This document shows positions 12,301 to 23,196 of a stretch of 64,000 nt of DNA, piece after piece (position 1 is the stretch's first letter; the number at the start of each line of letters is the position of its first letter). Source of the stretch: Laburnicola sp. R22_1 (Eukaryota; Ascomycota; Dothideomycetes; Pleosporales; Didymosphaeriaceae); assembly GCA_014281115.1 (NCBI GenBank), contig JACONQ010000014.1, forward strand, positions 992,001-1,056,000, in the 5' to 3' direction. Made by a program: the position numbers and the translations under genes. A model generated the notes under the pieces. It saw only the letters and a list, made by a program, of their open reading frames with translations, did no database searches and had not been told where the DNA came from.

Positions 12301-12796
12301 TATCGAAGACTGGCATTCCGCGCCCGACCGCTTCGCCATCAAAAACGAAATCACAACCCACACGTTCCGTAACGTCTCGCTTATACCTTGGAACCAACTC
12401 AGCGCCTCTTTAACCCCAGTCTCTGGAATAGGACACTACACAACACACTTCGAGACTCCGTCTTCCGCGTCCTCAGCCTCCCTGGTGGGCATCCTCAGGC
12501 TGCCTCTCATCCAGCACACAGCGCGCGTATTCCTCGATGGCGCATGGCTCGGTCCAATTGATCCGGTTCATCCTGTCGTCCTGCTGAAGGGACTTGAGAA
12601 AGGGAGAGTACATGAAGTGCGTATCGAAGTTTCGACGACGCTGTTTAATCGCGTCAAGGCTGAGGCGGAGCTGGTGTGGATGGTGGGTCAGGTTGCGGGT
12701 AAGGTGGGGCGGTATGGTAGTTTGGGGTATGGGGAGTATGGGTTGGTGGGGGATGTGGTGCTGGAATGGGGGAGGGAGATTGAGGTGGAGTGTTAG
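9320..12796 (+). CDS. Secreted GH106/alpha-L-rhamnosidase-like protein, frameshifted
   Basis: A large extracellular glycosidase-like protein of about 1000 aa. The N-terminus (MFTPGFLRVLSAFLISASW) is a signal peptide. Landmarks in order: FRYW|LPDASV across the first intron (9451-9498), AGAGGLEFLPYYLYG, WEDSMEM, the GYDLTPYLP region, APEGESFGFG, KNVIST-E-L, LQQGLPKVDL, and a C-terminal jelly-roll-like domain. These match fungal relatives of Glyco_hydro_106. Introns: 9451-9498; 10366-10413 (donor GC, not GT); 10743-10791; a poorly resolved one at about 11091-11288; 11464-11513. The frame shifts by one base near 9985 (an extra G in ccttggccg) with no possible intron there, so this copy is either a recent pseudogene or carries a sequence error. 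Substrate assignment (rhamnosides in plant cell wall or glycoside) is by family only. Confidence 0.65.
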
Positions 12797-12963
12797 ATGT
12801 ACTATACTACGGTGTTGTATATTCTGCGGTGCAACGAAACTGTCGCCGAGATGTCGCGATTACGTTTCCCCTCAAAGATATAACAATATATATGATCAAA
12901 CACAACCACTCAGCCATCAAAAGAACCCCAACCTCCCTCAAACGCTCCGCGCTCAACCCACTC

Positions 12964-13316
12964 TCAATTGTAACTCCTCAACTCCGCCTGCTCATCCGCC
13001 GCCCTCCAACCCCGATTCTCAACACTCATCTGCTCAAGCGCACTCAGTTTCTTCTTCGGCGCCGCACTCGCGCCCACGCCCGCACCCGCACCGCGCTTCT
13101 GCTGCCCCGCCATACGCTGCTGTGCAGCCGCAGCGCGTCGCTCACGCTCCTTCGACCCCGTTAGCATTCCCTTTTCGAAATTGAAGATTGTGTGCGTACC
13201 TCAGCCTGGATTCTGGCGCGCTCTTCGGGATCAATATCTTCTTGGGGCGCGGTTGAGGGACGCGCGGGGTCAATGGGTCGGGGTTGGGGTTGGGAGCGTG
13301 ATTGTGATTGGCCCAT
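12964..13316 (-). CDS. Small VIM-motif (SVIP-like) protein, putative p97/VCP cofactor
   Basis: Exons 13316-13200 and 13149-12964 with a 50-bp intron (GTACGC...GCTAACG...GAAG); about 100 aa. The N-terminus M-G-Q-S-Q-S-R fits an N-myristoylation signal. The splice builds an arginine/alanine helix in which R41-x5-A47-A48-x2-R51 exactly matches the published VCP-interacting motif RX5AAX2R found in SVIP and gp78. The rest is low-complexity (Gly/Ala/Lys) and ends in LSALEQMSVENRGWRAADEQ. Overall layout (myristoyl Gly, short acidic stretch, VIM helix) resembles metazoan SVIP, an ER-membrane inhibitor of ERAD. Function is inferred from the motif. It is convergent with the rhamnosidase-like gene, 167 bp away. 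Confidence 0.6.
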
Positions 13317-14032
13317 TTTGAGTAGGCGGGTGTTTGTTATCAAGATGGGATGATTGGTGAGGTGAAAACGAGTTTGTTTAGTGACTTTTTCTGGGTCCTG
13401 GCGCTCTGGTGATGCTGTGTGGCGCAGTTCGTGTGCAAGCAAGACCCTTTACTTCGGAACGATTGTTTTGTGCAGCACGAGGTTGGGGACGCAGGAAATG
13501 CGAGGATATTTATTGTTATGGGAGCAAGGGGACGGGTACAAGGCAGCAATGGCGCGGCGAAGATCCTTCGCTCCATTCGGAGATTTGCTGGTGGGCGCTA
13601 GGCTATATTTAGATGGGTCACGTGGTGCGATATTCACTTTTGTAGAGAAGCAATATCGTCCAGAATACGCCATTTTGGCTACGTAAAATAGCATCTGGGT
13701 TTATATTAGCTAAAGAGTTTATGGCAGGGGTTAATCGAGTGCCTTCTTATTGACACAATCTATTTCCTGCTCACATGGCCAAAAGGATGCCTATGTAGCC
13801 GCAGCGTCCGCAAAGAGCATGGTAGTTACAGGTGTGTAGCTGAAGCAAATTAGGGTTTCATATGTAGGCTATTCAGATAAGCCCAGTGAAACAACTGGCA
13901 CACATATTCGTCCCTTTGAAATCCTATCTTAATCATAACTTTTGCACCTTTTGATCCTTCCCAGGCAGATCTGTCGCATGAAGTGAAGACTCAGTCACCC
14001 CCGGTGAAACGAACATGACGGAAGGTAACGCA
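13317..14032. other. Intergenic
   Basis: About 700 bp with only overlapping short ORFs on both strands around 13340-13690 and none with a recognisable domain. It contains the promoter of the small VIM protein. Nothing else identified. Confidence 0.5.
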
Positions 14033-15400
14033 CTAAGCCGGCAGATGTGGGCAATCCGGTGGTCCTTGCTCCACAGAAATGCCAAGATTCCTCAACTTTG
14101 TCCACACCGACTCTTGGACAATTGTATCATCGTTTGTCTCGCCAGCAACGTCACTGCTACCACTATCGGCTTCCCTCGGATCTACCTGTCCGTATATGAC
14201 GACCTTCTTCAAATGGGGCAGCATACTGAATTCGCCATTGAGTAACCCCCTGTGATATCCAAGACGCCAGTTAAGAAGTAGATTGCCCCAATCTGTGAGC
14301 GTACTCCACCAAATATCGGTCACCTCGATAGTCTCAATGCGGAGATTGAAGAAGGCTTCCCCATACGCGGCCTGTGATAGCATCAATTCGGACCCTTCCT
14401 CCACATGAGATAACTTCGTATCCATGAAAGCGTTTTGAGTAGCTCGTAAGTGACGAAGGTTTGGCAGTGTAAAAAGGTCCGGAAAGGGCAACATTTGCCC
14501 TAATAAGCGTTTGAAAACGCCTTAATTAGTTACCAATGACGTGGTATCAAAGACCAGCGTCTCTAGTTTTGGATGTAAACAGTCGAAAGGATCTCCGTAG
14601 CCACCGAGTCTGTACATGTTCGGGTCGTCTCCCAACATCGGAGCATCCAGGTTCACCACAAGGTGGCGAAGCTCTGGGAGATTTTCCATCATAGTCGCAA
14701 GATGGTATTTAGACCGCCCGTCGTAAAAATACCGTATGCAGTTGCCCAATAATCCAATGTCCAGATGGATCAGCAAGCGAGTAATCTGCGCCAAGGGTTT
14801 CCATACCCGGGGCCCATCTTGAAACTTCACATCAATGGGTCGGAAACCGAGTTCTATATTGGAAATTGTCGCTGTATCGATCATCTCGAAGGGTGCGCGA
14901 CCATCGATGCGGATGTATCCAAGATTTCGTAATCCAGGAACAAGTGAAGGACGGAACGCTGGTCTGCCGATGCCGAATAAGGAATTTAAAGAAAGTGTTC
15001 CAGGAAGGCATGGGTACTCTACATGGTCGCTAAAATGCAGTCGCTCCAGCTTTGATAATGGTAGTAGGATGACGCCTGCACAGGCAGCTTCGTCGCCATT
15101 GTGGAGACGATTCTTCAACTCCTCCGTGACGTGATTGTCATGTGTAGCTCAGAATCTTTCGGCAACTATAAAAGCCAGCGTCGCTGTCTCATCTGCCTTG
15201 CAAGATCCTATGCTTCTGCATTTCTGGCAGAGCATACGCGAGTGACCATGAGCAGTGATGTTGATGTGTATGGCTCGAACCAATTCTGCCAGGCGACAGG
15301 GCGCAGTTGCCGACAGGTTAAACTAAGCGCGCTGAGGTCGAGCTGGTTCGTGAGATGGCCTGCAGCCTGGAGTAGAACTTCATCAGGCAGTTCTCCAGGG
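14033..15400 (-). pseudogene. F-box protein gene, broken
   Basis: Reading the minus strand from about 15393 gives an F-box start, E-L-P-D-E-V-L-L-Q-A-A-G-H-L, continuing to L-S-L-T-C-R-Q-L-R-P-V-A-W-Q-N-W. A leucine-rich C-terminal part follows (15118-14522 and 14494-14033) with segments such as LPELRHLVVNL and LPNLRHLRA. Lesions: no start codon in frame with the F-box; no consistent splice between the F-box and the downstream exon; and one in-frame TAA at about 14521 between the two C-terminal parts, which are otherwise in the same frame. The TAA could derive from CAA by a RIP-type C-to-T change. Family role would be substrate recognition for SCF ubiquitin ligases. Fungal F-box genes evolve fast, so a mis-modelled functional gene remains possible. 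Confidence 0.6.
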
Positions 15401-15798
15401 CTAGGAGATAGTCAGCACCTAGTTTGATCATCTTGCTCTGCGCTGAGGAATGACTTTGTAAGTAGTTCTAGTATGTAGATGCGAGTTGAGTTGGCGTGTA
15501 GAGTGGTCGAATGGATTTCGCTGTGCGGCAGCAAGTTTGTTGTGCCGTGGAGGAAGGCGCGATTAGTAATTTGGCGCTAACGGTATCCGGAAGTAGGGTT
15601 CTGCACAGAAGTGAATAGAAGAAGCATCGGAGAAAGTACATTCAAAATTTCATAGCTTCATTATGATTGAGACCAATAACACCAATTCATTAATATTTCT
15701 TGTGATTTTAATTTCTAAGGCTGCGAGCAGGTGTGATGAATAAGATACAATCCGTCCACAACGAGAGAGCGACGAACAAACTCATACAAGAGATTATT
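15401..15798. other. Intergenic
   Basis: About 400 bp upstream of the broken F-box gene and downstream of the methyltransferase gene. No coding signal, repeat or RNA gene recognised. Confidence 0.45.
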
Positions 15799-16882
15799 TC
15801 AACATTTTCTCTTCAGTACAGCCCCCACAACCTGTATCCTGCAGACATCGGCGTAGTCACCGAGTCCTGTTTCCTCCGACCACATATCCGGATGCAGTAT
15901 TGTATATTCCACTACTTCTGCGCCCTCCACCCTCTGCAGCTTTTCCAAAAACGCATCACGCCCAGGATCAGCAGTAGGTATCGCGACGCCTGTGTATAAC
16001 ATGATCACACCGCGCGAAGATATAATATCTTCATCCCTTCTTCTACAATTCTCAGCGATATGTCCAGTCCAAATTCGGCGCCACCGTCTGCGTAGATGGG
16101 CAGATCCTTGCCATCGGTAGTCGAGGCAATATACGGTGGATTGCTGACTATCAGATCAATGCCAGTGGATGCTAATTCCCGAGGCACAGCAGCATACAAG
16201 TTCGACTCGTGGAAGCCGACCTTGACTTTGGCCAAGTTGGCATTCACACCGCCTAGCGAAAGCGCGCGTGGGTTTAGATCCAGCCCTAACACCTTTGCCT
16301 TTGGATAGGTCCTGGCCATGTGTATCGCGCCTGCACAAGATCCACAGCATACGTCTATGATGGAACTGGGCGGAACCGGTAGGTGGCACACTGCTGTCTG
16401 TAGCCATGAGACGAAAAGATACGTGTCGGGCCCGAAGAAGACGGCATCAGAGGCGGCTGGAAACGACGAGTGGAAGTAATGGAGAGGAGCGGCATTGGGA
16501 CGCTGGCTTGGGATATTGGGAAGGTAGAAGCTGGATACGCGAACTGTAGAGCGGTGTTTGCCATGGTCGCTGGTTATAATGATATCGGATTTGCGTAGTC
16601 GCTGGAAGACATCATCTGGTATGATATCCTGGAGAGTCTGTCTATCATCTTTTAGCCTGCACCTCGCCTCGCGCCAAAAAGAAGTTGAATGTTTGTATAC
16701 CGAGTACAGGGTAGATTCCAGCCGAAGAAGTCCTGTGCAGTCTTCGCCTCTGCAGTCGATGCATGTGAACTTCTTTTCCGCACTGCTCTTCCTTGGGTCT
16801 CGGGCGAGAGGCAGACAAAGGCATATTTGGCCTCGGTGAGGTGTGCAATGAGAGCCTCGTAAGTGGTTGTGGTCTCGGCCAT
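15799..16882 (-). CDS. MTS-type SAM-dependent methyltransferase, 3' frameshift
   Basis: Exon 1 is 16882-16701 (start MAETTTTYEAL) and exon 2 begins at 16656. The 44-bp intron (GTATAC...GCAG) joins FGWNLPCTR to LKDDRQTLQD. The domain contains FFGPDTYLF, motif I I-D-V-C-C-G-S-C-A-G-A, motif II GLDLNPRA, and motif IV IVSNPPYI, the NPPY signature of N5-glutamine/HemK-like and related small-domain methyltransferases. Near 16022 the frame must change to recover the conserved end (RGVIMLYTGVAIP through to 15799); a two-base TA excess in attatatctt explains it and no intron fits. The protein is otherwise full length (about 350 aa). Either the gene is newly inactivated or the assembly has an indel. 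The substrate is unknown. Confidence 0.75.
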
Positions 16883-16929
16883 GTTCGCAGACGTCTGGTT
16901 CCGCGGGCAGGGTCATGGTGCAATATAAA

Positions 16930-17520
16930 CAATTGCTTAGCTCTCCTCTTAACCCTAAAACTTAACTAAAATTTGACTTTAGTAGCTAATTGTAAGGGCG
17001 GTACACGGCCTTATAGGGCTAACCTATTAGGGATAGCTAGAATAGTTAAAAGAGCTAGTTAAATTAATACTATTCTAAGATAGTAGATAAGAAAGGAACG
17101 TAAGGGGCCCTTTCTTATATAGAGGGCGGCGTAGGGCACAGGCCTACACTAGCTACATACTAATACTAACTAAAAAAGGCGCCTTTAGGAAGGTAAAAGG
17201 CGCAGATAGGGGGAAATAGGGTGTGAAAGAAAGGTGATAGGGTGTGCTTGGCAGGGAGGCCAGCACAGGACCGTTACACTAATTTAATAGCTTTTTATAT
17301 AGCTAACTTAGCTAGTATAAAACAACTACTATATATTTTAGTTATTAATAAAAATAACTTTTTTACTATATACTACTACACATATATTATATTATTTATA
17401 ATAAAACTTATACTAACTTTACTATATAGCCTTTATTTTACTATAGCTATATTACTAATATCAATCAGGAAGAGAAACATCACAGACCTTTTCGTATACG
17501 GTACAACGCTGTAAGGGAAA
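16930..17520 (+). repeat. LTR-like remnant (families A and D)
   Basis: Positions 16975-17290 are the best-preserved copy of family A (see 1620-1880 and 4990-5300), and 17460-17520 is a copy of family D (see 3026-3090). The segment between them is AT-rich. Co-occurrence of both families suggests one retroelement end about 600 bp long. It starts about 50 bp upstream of the methyltransferase start codon. No coding domain is visible. Confidence 0.6.
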
Positions 17521-19933
17521 GCTGTGACAAAATACTACCGAAGGTAGTAAAACCCTCTGGACCCGCCCATTATACTCTTCTGGAGAAACTCTAGAAAGCT
17601 CAAGCATAAACCTTTATGCCTGTCCACCACCTTCCCAGCAATTAGAAGGTCTCTCAAAGAAACTTGCGGTTCAAATACATAGGAACGCTAAAAGTCGTCT
17701 ACTTCATGAGGAATGTCGAGCTCCCCTGAGAAAGACTTGCAATGCACACTTATTTCAGACTGCTTTGACATTTAAAACCACAGGGGAGCATTTTCATGTT
17801 CCGTCTCTCTGCTTTTGGAAAAAAAGAATGCGAACATCTGGACTATATGGTCAGCTTTGTCTGCGCGGGGATAGAAAACCCGAACGCTATGTAATCTTGC
17901 GCTAATAAAAACCTGGATACATATGTATGCCAAATCCCACCAAAGAATAATTCATGTGACGGCATGTGCGTGTGTGAAACTACCCTTTCAGTCATCCTAT
18001 GCCGCTCGTGGACAGACCCTACACTCCCACAACCTCTACATACAAGTCTCGTAGGATATATTCCATGGGCCGTCTTGCCGCGACACATGTCTACTCCCAA
18101 GCCTGTTCAAAAAAAAAACAGCGAGTATGCATGTGATGTGTGGAAACGAAGCTTCCTACTGAAGCTAGCATGTCTTGCAACGTCCTCCCTCCGCAGACAA
18201 TAAAAGCACACCAAAAAAGGCCCTAACCAATTCTCATTTGCGGAACCCAAAAGCGCCCTTACAGAACTGTCATGTCTCGTCTTATTGTACGCCCTCACAA
18301 CGCCCATCCAAAAAAAGAAGATTGATGCAATCTGCCATGTGCGAAAACAAACCCAAAGATTTGAAAGCTCAGTCCGATAGTCGCATGCCTCGTCTTCCAC
18401 GAACAGAACTCGCATTTAATAAAAAAGCTCCACTGTGCATAATATGTGTGGCCACCGAGTTCGAAAAAATCTCCACGCAAAGGACTATGTGTCAGCGTTG
18501 GTTCACAAAAAGTATCGGCCATTCTTCGCATTTTCTCCCTGTCTTGTTTCAAAATACCTCTACGCCCTGGGCATGAAACACGAGAACAGCAAAATATCCT
18601 CACGCAAAAGACAATATCTCCCAGCTGGAAAACAAAAAATCCAAACTCTCTTTAGGCATGATTTCTTCGTCTTTTGCTAAAAATTGCTGCACACTGCAGT
18701 ATGAAGCACGGGAGCAGCAAAATTTGTACGGATACAACGTGTGCAATGGACCTGCTGGTAAAACGTAAAAGCACAAATCACGAGTACGATGGTTTGTTGG
18801 GCAGTTCGTTGAATAAAAAATGCGGCACCACTAAGTTAAAATAAAGCGCAAAGAAAAGAATGTGTGTGACTGGTGGGTGCAGTTCCAAAGAGAACAGTAC
18901 GAGGTGATGTCTGACTTGGGCTGTTTGACTCAAAATCTGGATACGATATTCGAATGCGTACGGAAAGGCGAACCAGCAATAAAATGGCGTTTTGGCTTGA
19001 GTAGGTTGGAAATGAAAAGGCGTCCCGACCCTGTATTGGGCGTCTGCCGACCTCAGGCAATACAATAACGGGGCACAACGTGGACAAATGTAATAGAGCC
19101 CAAAAGCTACGAAATAAGACGATATGGGGATCTCGAGCTCTCTCGACTTGAGCAAGAATTAAAAACTGGATACGGTGGATCTTATGTGCCACCATTCGCC
19201 GTCTTCGCCGCTCAAGACCAAAAGCGCCAAACATAAAGCACATGCATATATGTGGCGCCTCTCCTCCCCAACTCACAACAGATTATCTGTAATTTCCACC
19301 GTCACATTCCTCACAACATACCCACCCACACTCGCAGTCCCCTTACAAATCCCCTTCAACCACTCCAACGCCCTCGCTCTCCCATTAGTTATGCGTGGAA
19401 ATTAGACCTAAGTACGAGGTGCATAAAGTGCGCATCTCGAGGCACTTGGGCGTTAAGGTCCGGGTTACATCCAGCTGCGGGTCCAGACGAACATAGAGTT
19501 CCATAGTCTTCCAAGACCCGTGGACACTATCTGTACAAACATTAGGTTGGTGGCAAGAGTATAGAGAATACTGGCAAAGGTGTAAGCCAGTGAACGAAAA
19601 CGATGGGACACTGGATGGAAACCAAGCTATGCCTGAATAGACTTAGCGCCATCACGTAAGGTGAACGGTGGCATCATTCACGCGTCGGTTTGCGCGCCAC
19701 AACATTCGTTTCGTGTTTCGTCCCATATGGTGTAGTAGGTCGCTGAAGCCTCCCATCTGACGTATAGATTCTGGTGATAGATTCACGGTATGCTACACGT
19801 GCGACGCGTGAAAGCCAGCCCATGACGTGATTTGCGGCGCGGGGCTCGCAGCGCGCAATTGACAACTCCCGAGGTCACCTTGGGCAGCCTCAATTCACCA
19901 CCGCCATCCCTACCATAACTCTATACAGGCGTA
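17521..19933. other. Non-coding stretch with degenerate short tandem repeats
   Basis: About 2.4 kb without a believable gene. ORFs up to 146 aa occur on both strands and overlap each other, and none shows a domain or a spliceable structure. Between about 18455 and 18760, units of about 40 bp recur loosely (an A-run, then atctcc/atcctc, acgcaaa(a/g)gac, then tgtgtcagc-like), suggesting an old tandem repeat. Near 19270-19400 the minus strand has a 45-codon open stretch ending in TGA with coding-like composition; an in-frame stop lies just upstream, so at most it is a gene fragment. Confidence 0.4.
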
Positions 19934-20725
19934 ATGGTGCGCGTTTTCATCACGGGCTCCTCAGACGGGCTCGGCGCCATCGTCGCCAAACGGCTCGTCA
20001 CAAACGGCCACTCGGTCGTCCTCCACGCCCGCAACGCCCAACGCGCCAACGACGCGATACGGCTCTGCCCCGGCGCCGAAACCGTCGTAACCGGCGACCT
20101 CTCCAGCATCTCCGAGACGAAGCAGCTCGCCGCCGACGTGAACCAGCTCGGCACCTTCGACTGCGTCATCCACAACGCCGGCCTCTTCCACGGCCCGTAC
20201 CGAGAAACCGTAGACGGCATCCCCGCACTCGCAGCCGTCAACACCCTCGCGCCCTACATCCTCACGTGCCTCATCAACAGGCCGAAGAGGCTGGTCTTCG
20301 TGTCGAGCGACATGCATCAGAGCGGCGACGGCAGCTTGGACGACATGTTCTGGAAACGGCGCGGCGAGAAGGAGTACGACTTTCTCCCGGCCTACCGCGC
20401 GAGCAAGGTGCACAACGTCATGTTTGCCAAGGCGTTTGCGCGGAGGTGGCCGGATGTCCAAAGCAATGCGTTGGATCCGGGTTGGGTGGCAACGAAGATG
20501 GGAGGGTGGAATGCGTCGGGCAACACGGACGCAGCCGTGGCTACGTATACGATGCTTGCCGTGTGGCAGGAGAAGGAGGAGTGGAAGAGCGGGAAGTATT
20601 ATAATCCTGGGCCGACCGAGGGGACGCCGCAGGCTGTTACTGAGGATGAGAAGGCGCAGGAGCGGCTGTTGGAGATTTGCGCTGAGTTTACGGGAGTGCA
20701 GGTTCCTTCGTGGGGAAGGGGATGA
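19934..20725 (+). CDS. Short-chain dehydrogenase/reductase
   Basis: Single-exon gene of 263 aa, uninterrupted. It has the NAD(P)-binding T-G-S-S-D-G-L-G at residues 7-14, NAG at 81-83, the catalytic Ser in VFVSSD at about 124-125, and the catalytic Y154-R-A-S-K158. The DPGWVATKMGG segment after the active site is typical of SDRs that resemble retinol-dehydrogenase-like or protochlorophyllide-reductase-like proteins. R18/H31-R33 near the second strand suggest NADPH preference (inference). Cytosolic, no signal peptide. The ATG follows a purine-poor leader and is the only reasonable start. Substrate unknown. Confidence 0.9.
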   Translation: MVRVFITGSSDGLGAIVAKRLVTNGHSVVLHARNAQRANDAIRLCPGAETVVTGDLSSISETKQLAADVNQLGTFDCVIHNAGLFHGPYRETVDGIPALAAVNTLAPYILTCLINRPKRLVFVSSDMHQSGDGSLDDMFWKRRGEKEYDFLPAYRASKVHNVMFAKAFARRWPDVQSNALDPGWVATKMGGWNASGNTDAAVATYTMLAVWQEKEEWKSGKYYNPGPTEGTPQAVTEDEKAQERLLEICAEFTGVQVPSWGRG

Positions 20726-21114
20726 GTAGGTGGAGTTGCTTGTACGTTTCGTGCATGTAATGACTTGATCAGTGGTTCCCTTGGAAAGAATCCGCGGATA
20801 TCATCGCAGGTCACTGCGTTCCCACCTGGTGGTTATGTTCAATGACAAAAGATATCTTAGCGCCGATCCTCGTATTAGCCTTGCGTACGCTTTTAGTAGT
20901 TTGATATTGCCAGTCTTTGCTGATAATGTGGGCGAATACGAGAGGGGCGCGTGAGGCTGAAGTTCAGCTCCGCCTGAAAAACCGCCGATAGCCATCCCGA
21001 CGCCGACAAATACATAGCGTGGCTAGGCTACAAGTTTAAGAGGAGCTGCAGGAACGAAATTCTCTACGGGTGTGTTGGTATACCGAATTCTTCGAGAAAG
21101 AATCCCCATTCATC
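20726..21114. other. Intergenic
   Basis: About 390 bp between the SDR and the Arg/Pro-rich protein gene. No coding signal, repeat or RNA gene recognised. Confidence 0.45.
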
Positions 21115-23196
21115 ATGAACAATCCCACAGTCGTAACTCAGGACGAAGATGGCCGATCCCCGCCCCCGCCATCGCCCCCACCACCTCCACCACCCCCACA
21201 AGATCGAGTACATGCATATAGCCTCGAGCCAGAGAGTCACAGGAAAGGATGGGAACTAACCCCCCGAGAAATAGAAGAATTCCTAGAACCCCCAAAAAGA
21301 GAAATCGAGCGCGAGCGAGTCGTCTATGTACCGCGAAGGAGAGATGATAATCCCTACATCGTGCGTGAGCGGCCGCGAGACTATGACGAGAGGGTAGTGT
21401 ATGAACCACGTGGTCGCATGCGTGACGGAGAACGCGAGGAGTTCGTCGTGAGGAGGCGGGTGCCCTCTCCGCCGCCGCCGGCTCCTGATCGTGGGACGTT
21501 AGAGGACGAGATTCTTATTCGGCGCAGAGAGGCGCGTTTGCCTAGCCCGCCACTTGAGCCTGGAATTCGACCGCGGGTACGAGAGGAGCGCGAGAGAGTT
21601 GTGCGTGAACCGCGGAGGGAAATTGAGCGGGAGAGAGTGGTGTATAGGCCACGGAGGAGGGAAGAGGGGCTTGAGAGAGTTGAGTATGATCCGTGGAAGA
21701 TAGTGGATGTGGATGTGCCCGAGATGGACGTGGACGTGGACGTGCGCGGTGGCCGTCGCGTAGTCGAGAGAGATATAATCGTAGACAAACAAGAAGTCGA
21801 AGAAGAAAAGAAAAGAATTATTGCCGAGTACAAGGCTCGTGAGGAAAAAGAAGAACGCGAAGCTAAAGAAATGAGGCAGCGGGTTATAGACGAGTATGAG
21901 CGGGACAAGATTCAAAAGTCACGCCATGCCATGGAAGAGAAGGATAGATTGCGCGAGGAGATTCTTCGCGCGTTGGCGGAGGAGCGTCAAGGCAAGAATC
22001 AGCCGAGTACAACGAAATCATCTGGGTCGGATTCTATAAAGGGAAGATTGGGGGTTAAAGAGTCGGAATCTGATCATGATGTTGCTGCGACTGTAACTCC
22101 GGATGTAACGGCGCAGAATGCAATGGCGCGATGCCTTCCCGCAATTCTGGAGCGCGATGATGTCCTTGAACTGCTATGGGACTATTATATGAACGGCTGG
22201 GGGCGCGGCATTAGGCCAGCTCCAGCCGCTGGGTACATGACTAAAGGCGCGAACTCCGGTAGTAGCGATTTGAGAAAGCAAGGGAGCTAGGGAGGTGGTG
22301 GAAGTGGCGGAGGCAACAAGAGAAGAAACACAGAGCCCCTTGGTGGCCCTATTAACGAAAAAGCAGAGTAAGCGCCAACTCATATTTTACATCCCATATC
22401 CCCTAACATACCCTCAGAGTCTGGTTCTTCATGTTATCCAAAGGCGAAATCCGACTAGCCAAAAAGGCACAAAGGTTCAAAACCGGCCAGTCCGATACGC
22501 AGTTTTCAACAATGGCGAAAAGCGAGTACCAGTCTATCCGGCGGACGAGCCTCCTGCGTGATATTGGTTTCACGTACTTCCACCTCGTACGTTGCCTTCT
22601 TATTTTGCTCTGACCTAGACCTGCTCTAATCTATCCGCTGTAGTGGCAGCGACATGACAGATGCAAGTGGAGACTAGCACAGAAAGTGGAGATCATGTCA
22701 CCCAGTAACAAGACAACGATGAGCCACTTCCGGTATCTCTTGCGACACACTCTGCCTGGGAATCGTTGGACAAGGAAGCTCGATATGCTCCTGCAGCAAG
22801 CCGTTCTTTCACAATCGTCGGACGGCTGGGTGATACTCATCGAACTAGTAGAGTCGATCAATACATGGTACATACCTACTCTGCAAGTCCAGACATGACT
22901 ACTAAACCTGCTCCAGGGCTGTCATAGCTTATGCCATTCTAAGCGTTCTGCTGAGCGTGGTTACGGTGGTGATTTATGGCGTTTTGACCCGCGATGTGTC
23001 GACCGCGACTACGCTGGGCGGGTTCGTGATTGCTTGTTTTGCTTTTCTTATTGCTGTCGTGGCGGCGGGAGAATACGTGGGGATTGAAAGGCCGGACTCA
23101 TTTAGCTCGGAGAGCGACTTCTGGGAGGGGATGGAGTTGCAGTCTGATGTATTTCCGATAGATAAAGCGGCCGAGGAGAAGGGAAAGGTTGCATGA
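21115..23196 (+). CDS. Arg/Pro-rich coiled-coil membrane protein with one internal stop
   Basis: Exon 1 starts at the ATG at 21115 (MNNPTVVTQDEDG). It encodes a poly-proline run, two copies of a REIERERVVYxPRRR-type motif (residues about 60-75 and about 165-180) and a long E/K/R coiled coil. A TAG at 22288 would end a 391-aa protein. The same frame continues through a GGGGSGGG linker to a proper donor at 22368, and four exons can be joined in phase (22418-22586, 22644-22867, 22917-23196; introns of 50, 57 and 49 bp, two with CTAAC/CTAAAC branch sites). The C-terminal part has two hydrophobic segments. I read this as one gene of about 690 codons with a CAG-to-TAG-type nonsense change. Two separate genes (21115-22290 and one starting at 22431) are the alternative. 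I do not recognise the family. Confidence 0.55.

Noticed and set aside
17843..19276. Several 80-146 aa ORFs on both strands
   Set aside because: They overlap each other, show no domain, no signal peptide and no splice structure; composition looks non-coding.
19270..19405. Minus-strand 45-codon open stretch with protein-like composition ending in TGA
   Set aside because: An in-frame TAA lies immediately upstream with no acceptor after it; too short to assign to a family. Mentioned only as a possible fragment.
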